A stretch of 64,000 bases of DNA from Stenotrophomonas maltophilia. GTDB taxonomy: Bacteria > Pseudomonadota > Gammaproteobacteria > Xanthomonadales > Xanthomonadaceae. Both the position numbers and the translations under genes were made by a program. The DNA lies in assembly GCA_009912235.1 (NCBI GenBank), contig WNDS01000002.1, forward strand, positions 901,373 through 965,372. Direction: 5' to 3'. Shown here piece by piece: positions 45,204-53,227 of this stretch (the first letter of the stretch is position 1; every line of letters begins with the position of its first letter). The notes beneath the pieces were generated by a model. It had not been told where the DNA came from and searched no databases. It saw nothing but the letters and a program-made list of their open reading frames with translations.

Positions 45204-46112
45204 TCAGGCGCCGGTGGCTACCGGGCGGGTGCTGTCGCTTACCCAACCGCTCCACGAATCGGCATACACGCGTGCGCCGGACAGGCCCGCGCTTTCCATC
45301 GCCAGCAGCAGGTGGCAGGCGGTCACGCCAGAGCCGCACATCAGCACCACGCGCTCGGGCGGCTGGCCGGCCATCACGCCCTGCAGTTCGGCACGCAGCT
45401 GCTGCGGGTCGCGCAGGCGGCCCTCGGCAACATTCAACGCGAACGGACGGTTGACCGCGCCGGGCACGTGCCCGGCCACCGGGTCCAGCGGCTCCACCTC
45501 GCCACGGAAGCGTTCGCCGGCCCGCGCATCGACCAGCCAGCCGGGGGCGTGCTTGAGGCGCGCGGCCACTTCATCGGCACTGGCCAGCTGGGTGGTGTCG
45601 AAGCGGCCCGGGTAGGCCGGCTGTGCCGGCAGCGCGGGCACGTCGGTGGTGACCAGCAGGCCGGCGGCCTGCCAGGCGGCAAAGCCCCCGTCGAGTACCG
45701 CCACACGCTGGTGCCCGAGCAGCCGCAGCAGCCACCACAGGCGCGCGGCGGCCATGCTGCCATCGCTGCCGTCATAGACAACCGCCTGGGTGTCGGCGGC
45801 GATGCCCCAGCGCCCCACCGTGGCGGCGAAGGCGTCGCTGTCCGGCAGCGGGTGGCGGCCGTGGCCCGTGCGCGAGAGATCGGACAGGTCATGGTTGAGG
45901 TCGGCATACACGGCACCGGGCAGGTGCCCGGCGGCGTACTGGCCGCTGCCGGCCTGCGCGTCGGCCAGGGCGAAGCGGGCATCCACCACGCGCACGGCGG
46001 TGCTTGCGGTGGCGCGCGCATCCACCACGCGCAGCGCGCCGTCGGCCTGCAGTGCAGCAGCCAGCGTGGCGACATCGACAAGGGTGGTCCAGGGCGGATC
46101 AATCAGGCTCAT
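45204..46112 (-). CDS. sseA: 3-mercaptopyruvate/thiosulfate sulfurtransferase
   Basis: A 302-residue two-domain rhodanese. The N-terminal rhodanese (about 5-140) lacks the active cysteine; the C-terminal one (about 170-290) has the catalytic loop CGSGVTAC, which is typical of mercaptopyruvate sulfurtransferases (CG(S/T)GVT). Conserved motifs include GHLPGAVYADLNHDL and GHVPGAVNRPF. It transfers sulfane sulfur to acceptors such as cyanide or thiols in the cytoplasm. Its ATG overlaps the stop of the CoA pyrophosphatase gene. Confidence 0.92.
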   Translation of the reverse strand: MSLIDPPWTTLVDVATLAAALQADGALRVVDARATASTAVRVVDARFALADAQAGSGQYAAGHLPGAVYADLNHDLSDLSRTGHGRHPLPDSDAFAATVGRWGIAADTQAVVYDGSDGSMAAARLWWLLRLLGHQRVAVLDGGFAAWQAAGLLVTTDVPALPAQPAYPGRFDTTQLASADEVAARLKHAPGWLVDARAGERFRGEVEPLDPVAGHVPGAVNRPFALNVAEGRLRDPQQLRAELQGVMAGQPPERVVLMCGSGVTACHLLLAMESAGLSGARVYADSWSGWVSDSTRPVATGA

Positions 46113-46912
46113 TGCACATGCTCCAGGCGGCGGCGCAGGTTGTAGAGGATGGCGGCGGTGGCGCCCCAGATGCGCTGGCCCGGCCAGCCGTACTCCAGCA
46201 CGTGGCGCACCTTGCCACGGTGGTTGATCTCCACGTGGCGCAGGCTGTCGGGCGACATCAGGTAGTCCAGCGGCACCTCGAACACTACGGCCACTTCGCT
46301 GGGCTGCGGCACCGGCACGAAGTCCGGGTCGATCAATGCCACCACCGGGGTCACCCGGTAGCCGGTGATGGTGACGAACGGGTCCAGGTAGCCCAGCGCC
46401 TGCACCTGGGTGGGTGCCAGCGCGATCTCTTCCTGGCTCTCGCGCAGTGCTGCGGCCAGGGCGTCGCGGTCGTCCGGTTCGGTGCGGCCACCCGGGAAGC
46501 CGACCTGCCCGCCGTGCTGGCGCAGGGTCTCGGTGCGGCGGGTCAGGATGACCTGGGCGCCGCTGGCACGCGGCACGATGCCGGCCAGCACCGCCGCTTC
46601 CACCGGTGGCCCCGGCGGCAGCAGGTCGATCAGTTCGCTGCGGTTCCAGCCATCGCCGGCCGGCGGCTGCGCCAGCGGGTGCAGTGCCTGCAGCAGGCGG
46701 TCATGGTCGGCCAGCGAACCGCGCAGCGACTGCTGCAGCTGTTCGCGCAGGGGCAGCACGCGGTGCAGGATGTCGCTGCGCTCGCGCGGGCTCATCGACG
46801 ACCACCGCGCGATTTCATCGATATGCCGGTAACAGCCACGGCACAGCCGGTTGCGATCCAGCTGGCACACACCACTGCAGGGACTTGCCACAGCACGCGC
46901 GGATTCTTCCAT
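46109..46912 (-). CDS. DUF1289-NUDIX fusion, CoA pyrophosphatase (NudL-like)
   Basis: A 267-residue protein. The N-terminus (about 8-50) is a cysteine-rich DUF1289 module (SPCSGVCQLDRNRLCRGCYRHIDEI), likely metal-binding. The C-terminus is a NUDIX hydrolase with the CoA-type motif LTRRTETLRQHGGQVGFPGGR followed by the NUDIX helix LRESQEEI, expected to cleave CoA or acyl-CoA to phosphopantetheine and 3',5'-ADP. The junction (SPRERSDILHRVLPLREQ) is continuous. The ATG at 46912 was preferred to a GTG at 46921. The two modules are often separate genes; a natural fusion cannot be proven from this copy alone. Confidence 0.85.
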   Translation of the reverse strand: MEESARAVASPCSGVCQLDRNRLCRGCYRHIDEIARWSSMSPRERSDILHRVLPLREQLQQSLRGSLADHDRLLQALHPLAQPPAGDGWNRSELIDLLPPGPPVEAAVLAGIVPRASGAQVILTRRTETLRQHGGQVGFPGGRTEPDDRDALAAALRESQEEIALAPTQVQALGYLDPFVTITGYRVTPVVALIDPDFVPVPQPSEVAVVFEVPLDYLMSPDSLRHVEINHRGKVRHVLEYGWPGQRIWGATAAILYNLRRRLEHVQ

Positions 46913-47002
46913 CGGTTGCACCCATCAACAGTAGCGCGTCTCGGGGCGATTTGGGCAACTTGCGACATAACGCGCCCGCAACGGTGAGGCCCGACGCGGA
47001 GA

Positions 47003-47037
47003 CAAAAAAAACGCGCCGGTGGAGTGCACCGGCGCGT
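47003..47037 (-). terminator. Rho-independent terminator of the FkpA-like gene
   Basis: On the minus strand, GACGCGCCGGTG and CACCGGCGCG arms pair around a five-base loop and are followed by eight T. It lies 19 nt after the fkpA-like stop. Confidence 0.9.
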
Positions 47038-47055
47038 CGGGTGTACAGCGGGGAA

Positions 47056-47757
47056 TTACTTGACGCTGACCAGCTTGATTTCGAACTGCACAGCCACGTT
47101 CGGCGGGAACGGGGTGCGCGGGTCGGCACCGTAGGCCTGGTCCGGCGACAGCGTGACTTCCCACTTCGAGCCAGCCGGCATCTGCAGCAGGGTCTCGCGC
47201 ATGGCCTTCATTTCGACTTCGCTGACCTTGATCGACGGAATCTGCTGCGCCGGGCGGGCTTCTTCCGGGCGCTGGCCGTACGGGAACGGACCGGCCACTT
47301 CCAGCTGCACGGTGCTGGCCTGGGTCGGCTTGGCGCCCTTGCCGGCTTCGATCACGCGGTACTGGACGCCGCTCAGCAGGGTCTGCACGCCGGCCTTGGC
47401 CTTGTTCTGCGCGATGAACTGGTCGCTCTTGGTCTTGTTGTCCGAAGCGGCCTTGTCGTACTCGGCCTTGGCGGCCTGGGCACGGCCCTGCTCGCGCTTC
47501 TGGAAAGCTTCGACGGCCGGCTTCAGCTGCTCAGCGGTGATGGACGGGTGCTTCTTGGCGTAAGCATCCTGAAGGCCCTTCACCACCGAGTTGATGTCCA
47601 GCTGCTCACCGCGACCGGTCAGCTCCGCCAGGTTGTTGCCGTAGTCGTAACCGAAGTAGTAGCTCAGCTTGCCCTTTTCGGACGAAACGTCCTGGGCGAA
47701 GGCATTGCCCGTCAGGGCCAGGGCCGCGACGGCGACCGCGATAGAACGCAACTTCAT
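47056..47757 (-). CDS. FKBP-type peptidyl-prolyl isomerase, FkpA/Mip-like, periplasmic
   Basis: A 233-residue exported protein with a signal peptide (cleavage after NAFA, about 22). An N-terminal helical dimerisation domain (about 25-110) begins LSYYFGYDYGNNLAELTGRG, characteristic of FkpA/Mip proteins. A C-terminal FKBP-like domain follows (VQYRVIEAGKGAKPT ... PDQAYGADPRTPFPPNVAVQFEIKLVSV). The central FKBP segment is atypical (GPFPYGQRPEEARPAQQIPSIKVSEVEM) in place of the usual active-site loop, so isomerase activity may be reduced and a chaperone role is possible. The ATG at 47757 follows GGAGATAAG. Confidence 0.88.
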   Translation of the reverse strand: MKLRSIAVAVAALALTGNAFAQDVSSEKGKLSYYFGYDYGNNLAELTGRGEQLDINSVVKGLQDAYAKKHPSITAEQLKPAVEAFQKREQGRAQAAKAEYDKAASDNKTKSDQFIAQNKAKAGVQTLLSGVQYRVIEAGKGAKPTQASTVQLEVAGPFPYGQRPEEARPAQQIPSIKVSEVEMKAMRETLLQMPAGSKWEVTLSPDQAYGADPRTPFPPNVAVQFEIKLVSVK

Positions 47758-47922
47758 CAAACTTATCTCCAGGGGTGGTTACTCAGGGACGTTCTGCGCC
47801 GCCCTGAGGCGGCGGGTTAGGATAGCCGTCGCAACGTCTGACCGCTACTAACGACGCACGCTAAGACCGGCGGGCGTTTCCAGAGTTCAAAATCACTGTT
47901 TTTTAACGCTCCAGGAGCCCCC

Positions 47923-48717
47923 GTGGCCGACACCCCCGCCGCCCTCCCCGTCTCGGTGTCCGATGACGGCGCCATCCGCACCATCACCGTGCAACGCCCG
48001 GACAAGCTCAACACCCTCAATGCCGTCACCCTGCAGGCGCTGGACACGGCCTTCAGCGAGGCCGCGGCAGCGCCCGGCGTGCGCGTGGTGGTGCTGACCG
48101 GGGCCGGCCCCAAGGCCTTCGTGGCCGGTGCCGACATTGCCGAGATGAACACCCTGAGCGCCGTTCAGGGACGTGATTTCTCGCTGCTGGGCCAGGCCTT
48201 GATGCGCCGCATCGAACGCATGCCCAAGCCGGTCATCGCACGCATCAATGGTTTCGCGCTGGGCGGCGGGCTGGAACTGGCCATGGCCTGCCACCTGCGC
48301 GTGGCCGCCGATACCGCCAAGGTCGGCCAACCAGAAATCAACCTCGGCCTGATTCCCGGCTTCGGCGGCAGCCAGCGCCTGCTGCGCCTGTGCGGCCGCG
48401 CGGCCACCCTGGAACTGTGCCTGTTGGGCGCCCCGGTCAACGCCGAGCGCGCACTGCAGCTGGGCATCGTCAACGAGGTGGTGCCAGCCGATGCGCTTGA
48501 TGCCGGCGTGGGTGACATCGCCCAGCAGCTGGCCCGCTCGGCGCCGCTGGCGCTGCGGGGCCTGCTCGATGCCGTGCACGTGGGCGGCGAATGCAGCCTG
48601 GAGGCCGGCCTGGAGTACGAGAGCGCGCAGTTCGGCCTGCTGTTCGCCACCGAGGACATGCGTGAAGGCACCAGTGCCTTCCTGCAGCGCCGCCCCGCCA
48701 CCTTCCAGAACCGCTGA
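47923..48717 (+). CDS. Enoyl-CoA hydratase/isomerase family protein
   Basis: A 264-residue crotonase-fold enzyme. Conserved features are GPKAFVAGADIAEM (oxyanion hole), ARINGFALGGGLELAMACHLRVAA, and the catalytic glutamates in VGQPEINLGLIPGFGG. It hydrates 2-enoyl-CoA in fatty-acid or amino-acid breakdown; exact substrate unknown. The start is a GTG after CAGGAGCCCCC. It forms an apparent operon with the following hypothetical gene (4-nt gap) and nth. Confidence 0.9.
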   Translation: MADTPAALPVSVSDDGAIRTITVQRPDKLNTLNAVTLQALDTAFSEAAAAPGVRVVVLTGAGPKAFVAGADIAEMNTLSAVQGRDFSLLGQALMRRIERMPKPVIARINGFALGGGLELAMACHLRVAADTAKVGQPEINLGLIPGFGGSQRLLRLCGRAATLELCLLGAPVNAERALQLGIVNEVVPADALDAGVGDIAQQLARSAPLALRGLLDAVHVGGECSLEAGLEYESAQFGLLFATEDMREGTSAFLQRRPATFQNR

Positions 48718-48721
48718 CCCG

Positions 48722-49078
48722 ATGGCCGCTCGACCCAACCCCGCCGACCTGTTCGCGCGGGTCCAGGCAGATGACCTCGATGGCGCCCTGCAGGCCGGCC
48801 TGATGGACTACGTGCCTGCCACTGGCGATGAGACCCGCGTGCCGGGCCAGCCCGACCTGCCGGCCCGCCTGCAGCAGGCGCAGCAGCAGCTGCAGCGTGC
48901 CTGGCAGGCGCGTGAACGCTACCGTGCCCGCGCCGTGCGCCTGGCCCGCCGCGAAGCCGAGCGCGATGCGCGGCGCGCGCCACTGCCGGCCAGCACCGGA
49001 ACGCCGGCGGCTCTGCCACCGGCCGCAGCCGCCATCCTGGCCCGGGCCAAGGCCCGCGCCGCCGGCAAGGCAGACTGA
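48722..49078 (+). CDS. Hypothetical charged protein upstream of nth
   Basis: A 118-residue soluble protein that I do not recognise. It is very Ala/Arg/Gln-rich, with a predicted helical segment (LQQAQQQLQRAWQARERYRARAVRLARR) and no membrane segment or catalytic motif. The ATG at 48722 is 4 nt after the hydratase gene, and its TGA shares one base with the nth ATG (TGATG), so it is probably translated with nth. A role in DNA repair is possible from position only. Confidence 0.6.
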   Translation: MAARPNPADLFARVQADDLDGALQAGLMDYVPATGDETRVPGQPDLPARLQQAQQQLQRAWQARERYRARAVRLARREAERDARRAPLPASTGTPAALPPAAAAILARAKARAAGKAD

Positions 49079-49857
49079 TGGCCACCGTTCTCAAGCGCGC
49101 CAACCGCGCGCCCGCCAAAAAGACGGCCAAGCCGGTTGCCAAGAGCGCCGCCCGCATCGCCACCGCCGCACCGCCGGTAGCGGCCCCGCGCCGTGCCAGC
49201 AAGCGCGTGGCGCGCATGCCGCGTGCCGACGTGGTGGAAATGTTCACCCGCCTGCGCGAGCTCAACCCGCACCCGAAGACCGAACTGGAATACAGCACGC
49301 CGTTCGAACTGCTGGTGGCGGTGGCGCTCTCCGCGCAATCCACCGACGTGGGCGTCAACAAGGCCACACGCCGGCTATTCCCGGTGGCCAACACGCCGGC
49401 GGCCATCCTTGCGCTGGGCGAGGATGGGCTGAAGACATACATCTCCACCATCGGCCTGTACAACGCCAAGGCCAGGAACGTGATCGCCACCTGCGCGCTG
49501 CTGCTGGAAAAGCACGGTGGCGAGGTGCCGCGCGACCGCGAAGCGCTCGAAGCGCTGCCGGGTGTCGGCCGCAAGACCGCCAACGTCGTGCTCAACACTG
49601 CCTTCGGCGAACCGGCGTTGGCGGTCGATACCCATATCTTCCGCGTTTCCAACCGCACCGGGCTGGCCCCGGGCAGCAACGTGCGCCAGGTCGAGGATGG
49701 CCTGCTGAAGGCGATCCCGGAGGAGTTCCTGCTCGATGCCCACCACTGGCTGATCCTGCACGGGCGCTATGTCTGCAAGGCGCGCAAGCCCGAATGCCCC
49801 GGCTGTGTCATTGCCGATCTGTGCCGCTTCCCGGACAAGACAACTGCAACAACGTGA
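49078..49857 (+). CDS. nth: Endonuclease III (DNA glycosylase/AP lyase)
   Basis: A 259-residue base-excision-repair glycosylase for oxidised pyrimidines. The helix-hairpin-helix is LEALPGVGRKTANVVL with the catalytic lysine, and the catalytic aspartate is in AVDTHIFRVSNR. A C-terminal [4Fe-4S] cluster site reads CKARKPECPGCVIADLC (C-x6-C-x2-C-x5-C). E. coli Nth has 211 residues; the extra length is a basic Ala/Lys/Arg-rich N-terminal tail of about 45 residues, which could aid DNA binding. It is followed by a strong bidirectional hairpin. Confidence 0.95.
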   Translation: MATVLKRANRAPAKKTAKPVAKSAARIATAAPPVAAPRRASKRVARMPRADVVEMFTRLRELNPHPKTELEYSTPFELLVAVALSAQSTDVGVNKATRRLFPVANTPAAILALGEDGLKTYISTIGLYNAKARNVIATCALLLEKHGGEVPRDREALEALPGVGRKTANVVLNTAFGEPALAVDTHIFRVSNRTGLAPGSNVRQVEDGLLKAIPEEFLLDAHHWLILHGRYVCKARKPECPGCVIADLCRFPDKTTATT

Positions 49858-49874
49858 TGTGGTTTGCACTGTGA

Positions 49875-49908
49875 CAAAAAAACGGCGGGCCCAGGGCCCG
49901 CCGTTTCC
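49875..49908. terminator. Intrinsic terminator between nth and the porin gene
   Basis: GCGGGCCC and GGGCCCGC arms form a near-perfect palindrome (core 49881-49905). On the minus strand it is followed by seven T and so terminates the porin transcript. On the plus strand it has only GTTTCC, a weaker signal for nth. Confidence 0.85.
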
Positions 49909-49932
49909 GTTGCAGCTGCTATCACGCGTGGA

Positions 49933-51162
49933 TCAGAACGACAGGTCGCCCCAGACGCCGAATTCCTTGGTCTTGTCGTCCTTGGTGGCCGCGTTGGCCA
50001 GGTGGGTGTACTTGTACACCGTCGACAGCTTCAGGTTCTTCATGACCGGGAACTCGACGCCGACGTTCCAGTACTTGTCGCTCAGGGTCGGGTCCAGGGT
50101 CTTGCTGACGTCGGTGTCATCGTAACGACCGAACACGTTGATGCCGCCCTCGGTCACGCGCACGCTGCCCCAGACCGACCAGCCGCTGGTCTTGTCGGTG
50201 GCCACGGTCAGCACGTTGTTGAGGTTCTTGGCCTGGAAGTACTCACCGCCCAGGCGGAAGTTGCTGTCAGCGTAGGCCGCCATCGCATCGGCGCGGGTGT
50301 AGGTGTTCTGCGCGTCGACGATGTCGGTTTCCTTGGCCAGCTTGCCGCTGTAGCCACCGACGGCGACGGTGAAGTTCTCGTTCGTGGTGTAGGCCACGCG
50401 GCCTTCCACGTCCATGCCCTTGCTGCGGGTCGGGTTCTTGTAGCCGGCGCCGGTGACGACCGACACGGCGTAGTTGAAGTCCGTACCCAGGTTGCCGAAG
50501 CCGTGCACACCCCAATCGGAAGAGTTGCCGTACTTCAGGCGGTCGGTGACGGTGTTCTCGACATAACGCATGCCGTAGAACTTCTCGACGTACGGAATCC
50601 ACGGCATATCGGCGGCACCGACCTGCAGGTTGAAGGCCGGGTTGAAGCTGCCCTGCACGTAGGCCTTCTTGACGAACAGCTGGGTGTTGCCGATGGCCGA
50701 GCTGTATTGGAAGTCGGTGGTCAGGTTGGCCGACCAGATGTCATTGAACTTGTGGTCGACGGTCAGGTAGAAGCGCTTGACGTCCAGACCGTTGCCGCTG
50801 GCGGCGGTGTCCTTGCCATTGCTGGTCTTGTCGATGTTGGTCAGGTCGAAGAACATGCGACCGCCAATCTTGTTGTCGTTGACCAGCTTGGCCAGCTTGT
50901 CGACGCTGGTCTGGGTCTTTTGTGCACCCTCAAGCGCCTGCGCCTGGGTGATGTTCACTTCGGACTGCGCGTCGGACTGCGCCTGCAGCGCCTGCGAATC
51001 GCTCTGCAACTGCTGCACCTGCGCCTGCAGCGCAGCGATCTGTGCCTGCAGCTGCTGGAGCTGCGCCGGAGTCACCGCCGAGGAAGCGGGCGCAGCGAAG
51101 GCGTCGGCAGAGACCAGGCCGAGGCTTGCGACAACCGCGGCGGCGAGCAAATGGGAACGCAT
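49933..51162 (-). CDS. OprP/OprO-type phosphate-selective porin
   Basis: A 409-residue outer-membrane porin with a signal peptide (cleavage after AFA, about 23), a Gln/Ala-rich coiled coil (about 30-75, LQQLQAQIAALQAQVQQLQS) and a 16-strand-like barrel ending in the C-terminal phenylalanine (FGVWGDLSF), the usual assembly signal. It matches the Porin_O_P family, which takes up phosphate or polyphosphate. The ATG at 51162 is preceded by a three-repeat Pho box on its own strand. It is divergent from pstS, consistent with phosphate-starvation control. Confidence 0.88.
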   Translation of the reverse strand: MRSHLLAAAVVASLGLVSADAFAAPASSAVTPAQLQQLQAQIAALQAQVQQLQSDSQALQAQSDAQSEVNITQAQALEGAQKTQTSVDKLAKLVNDNKIGGRMFFDLTNIDKTSNGKDTAASGNGLDVKRFYLTVDHKFNDIWSANLTTDFQYSSAIGNTQLFVKKAYVQGSFNPAFNLQVGAADMPWIPYVEKFYGMRYVENTVTDRLKYGNSSDWGVHGFGNLGTDFNYAVSVVTGAGYKNPTRSKGMDVEGRVAYTTNENFTVAVGGYSGKLAKETDIVDAQNTYTRADAMAAYADSNFRLGGEYFQAKNLNNVLTVATDKTSGWSVWGSVRVTEGGINVFGRYDDTDVSKTLDPTLSDKYWNVGVEFPVMKNLKLSTVYKYTHLANAATKDDKTKEFGVWGDLSF

Positions 51163-51252
51163 TTGGGGTGACTCCAGATAGGTAGGATGGCTTGGGCAGA
51201 ACGCCACGCCGGCGGGGCCGGTCAAGCGTTTTGCGAACGTTCCGTTAAAACC

Positions 51253-51281
51253 ATGACAGTCAGGCGACAGTCGAATGACAG
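51253..51281 (-). promoter_or_regulatory. Pho box (three repeats) for the porin gene
   Basis: The minus strand reads CTGTCAT, CTGTCGC and CTGTCAT with 11-bp periodicity, the PhoB recognition pattern. It is centred about 105 nt upstream of the porin ATG. The wider gap 51163-51821 holds this site, a second Pho region near 51718-51757 and no gene that I recognise. Confidence 0.85.
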
Positions 51282-51717
51282 CCTCAAGACGCCCGCCGCC
51301 GGTATGTCGCCCGTCATCGCTACGTCGCATATTTATATGTCTGTGTATCGGCGAGCCACCGCAGGGTGTCCTGCGGTAACGCAGGATGTCCGCCGGGCCT
51401 GGCTTTGCCGCGCTTGCCAGGGCCGGGCCGCAAGGCCAGTACGCCCAGGCGACCGCCATCGGGCGCCCTCACACGTGTCGCCCGTATGACAGCGCTGTCA
51501 CTTCGGCCAGGCAGGCCGATTGCGCAGGTTCGCGGGGATGAACCGCGCTGGCCGCCAGTCAAGCACGGGCATATGACGGCCGTGCGTTCGGCAGATACCA
51601 CGTGATGCGCGCGCCCCGCGCCGGCGTTCTCTGGAAGCGTTCGGACGGGGCCGTGCACGCACCTGCCCTGCCCGCCCGCACGGGCGCGCAGCACCCACGC
51701 GGCAAGTCGCTGCGGCG

Positions 51718-51757
51718 ATGTCACAACGGCGTCATACAACGGACCTTGCGCTGTCAT
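51718..51757 (+). promoter_or_regulatory. Pho box array for pstS
   Basis: Half-sites occur at strict 11-bp steps: TGTCAC (51719), CGTCAT (51730), a degenerate one near 51742, and TGTCAT (51752). It ends about 65 nt before the pstS GTG start. PhoB binding and activation under phosphate limitation are expected. Confidence 0.82.
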
Positions 51758-51821
51758 CGAACCGTTATGGAATGTGCGCCGGGCGGGAACCCCGCACCTT
51801 CATCAACCCAGGAGCCACTCC

Positions 51822-52838
51822 GTGATCCGTTCCTTCAAGTCGCGCATCGCCATTGCCGTCTTCGCCGCGTCCACCGCGTTTGCTGCCAATGCCGCAGAAA
51901 TCACCGGCGCCGGCGCTTCGTTCATCTACCCGGTGATGTCCAAGTGGTCGGCCGACTACAACGCTGCCACCAGCAACAAGGTGAACTACCAGTCGATCGG
52001 TTCGGGCGGCGGCATTGCCCAGATCAAGGCGAAGACCGTTGACTTCGGTTCGTCCGATGCCCCGCTGAAGCCGGAAGAACTGGCCGCTTCGGGCCTGGCC
52101 CAGTTCCCGTCGGTGATCGGCGGCGTGGTGCCGGTGATCAACGTGGCCGGCATCGCCCCGGGCGCGCTGAAGCTGGACGGCACCGTGCTGGCCAACATCT
52201 TCCTGGGCAAGATCAAGACCTGGAACGACCCGGCCATCGCCGGCCTGAATCCGGGCCTGAAGCTGCCGGACGCCAAGATCACCGTCGTGCACCGTTCGGA
52301 CGGTTCGGGCACCACCTTCAACTTCGTCAACTACCTGTCCAAGGTCAGCCCGGAGTGGAAGACCTCGGTGGGTGAAGGCACCTCGGTGCAGTGGCCGGCC
52401 GGCATCGGCGGCAAGGGCAACGAAGGCGTTGCCGCATACGTGAAGCAGATCAAGGGCGGCATCGGCTACGTCGAACTGTCCTACGCCCTGCAGAACAAGC
52501 TCTCCTACACCGCCATGCGCAATGCCGCCGGCAAGATCGTGCAGCCGAGCGATGCCTCCTTCGCCGCCGCTGCCGCCAGCGCTGACTGGGCCGGTGCCAA
52601 GGACTTCTACCTGGTGATGACCAACGCCCCGGGCGCCGAGTCCTGGCCGATCACCGCCACCAACTTCATCCTGGTGCACAAGAAGCCCAAGAACGCTGCC
52701 AACGGCAAGGCCACGCAGGAGTTCTTCCGCTGGGTCTAAAAGAGCGGCGGCCAGCAGGCCAAGCAGCTGGACTACGTGCCGCTGCCGGATTCGCTGGTGA
52801 AGCAGATCGAAACCTACTGGTCGCAGAACCTGAAGTAA
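51822..52838 (+). pseudogene. pstS: Phosphate-binding protein PstS, soluble type, with a premature TAA
   Basis: Periplasmic phosphate-binding protein starting at GTG 51822 (AGGAGCC upstream), with a cleavable signal peptide (AANAA). Phosphate-binding segments are ITGAGASFIYP, SIGSGGGIAQI, VDFGSSDAPL and HRSDGSGTTFNFV. The frame ends at TAA 52737-52739 after EFFRWV. The same frame continues as KSGGQQAKQLDYVPLPDSLVKQIETYWSQNLK to a stop at 52836-52838. The paralogue downstream has FFKWAFEGGQAQANELHYVPLP at this place, so a sense codon (TAC is likely) has become TAA. Loss of the last 32 residues removes a terminal helix and may destabilise the fold. Two PstS copies are therefore present, one damaged. 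Confidence 0.9.
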
Positions 52839-52855
52839 GAAGCCCCCGCAGGCAC

Positions 52856-52922
52856 GGGGCTGGCGGGATCCTCTCTCCTCCGCCAGCCCCTTCGGGCGCG
52901 AGACCTTCACGGTGTCGCGCCC
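52856..52922 (+). terminator. Two successive hairpins after pstS
   Basis: The first hairpin has arms GGGGCTGGCGG and CCGCCAGCCCC. The second, 52894-52922, has arms GGGCGCGA and TCGCGCCC and is followed by a T-containing stretch. They probably attenuate between the first and second pstS genes. The rest of 52839-53227 is GC-rich sequence with no recognised gene. Confidence 0.6.
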
Positions 52923-53156
52923 TTCTGCGTTTGTGCAGGCGGCAGGCGATGCCAAGCCGCCCATCGTCCCGTCGTTGCCCGAGCAGAGGCATGGCAGGCC
53001 CCGGGCCCGCCCGGCTGCCGGTGCCGCGTGCGGTCCGGGCCCAGCGCGCGCGCCGCGCGCATTCCGGCCCGCCAGGCGGCCCGCCCGGCCGCTCCCCCCC
53101 CGTGAAACCCCCGTCATTACGTGATCTCCGACACCTCTGTCATGGGCGTAATACGG

Positions 53157-53174
53157 CTGTAACAAAAACATCAT
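53157..53174 (+). promoter_or_regulatory. Probable Pho box before the second pstS
   Basis: CTGTAACAAAAACATCAT resembles the 18-bp Pho box (two CTGTCAT repeats 11 bp apart) with several mismatches. A better single half-site, CTGTCAT, lies at 53137-53143. It is about 55-70 nt upstream of the ATG at 53228. Confidence 0.5.
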
Positions 53175-53227
53175 TTCATAGCCGCATACGCCGGCGATGC
53201 CGGTACTTCCCCGCTATGGAGTGACGC

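Noticed and set aside
51187..51489. A small gene in the porin-pstS gap
   Set aside because: The frame overlaps the Pho box, lacks a ribosome-binding site and has no domain; it looks like chance in GC-rich DNA.
21615..52739. Genetic recoding in which TAG/TAA are read as an amino acid
   Set aside because: Most genes end normally at TAG, TAA or TGA with other frames or genes following at once, and the disrupted sites would need different amino acids (Tyr, Glu, Gln), so recoding is not consistent.
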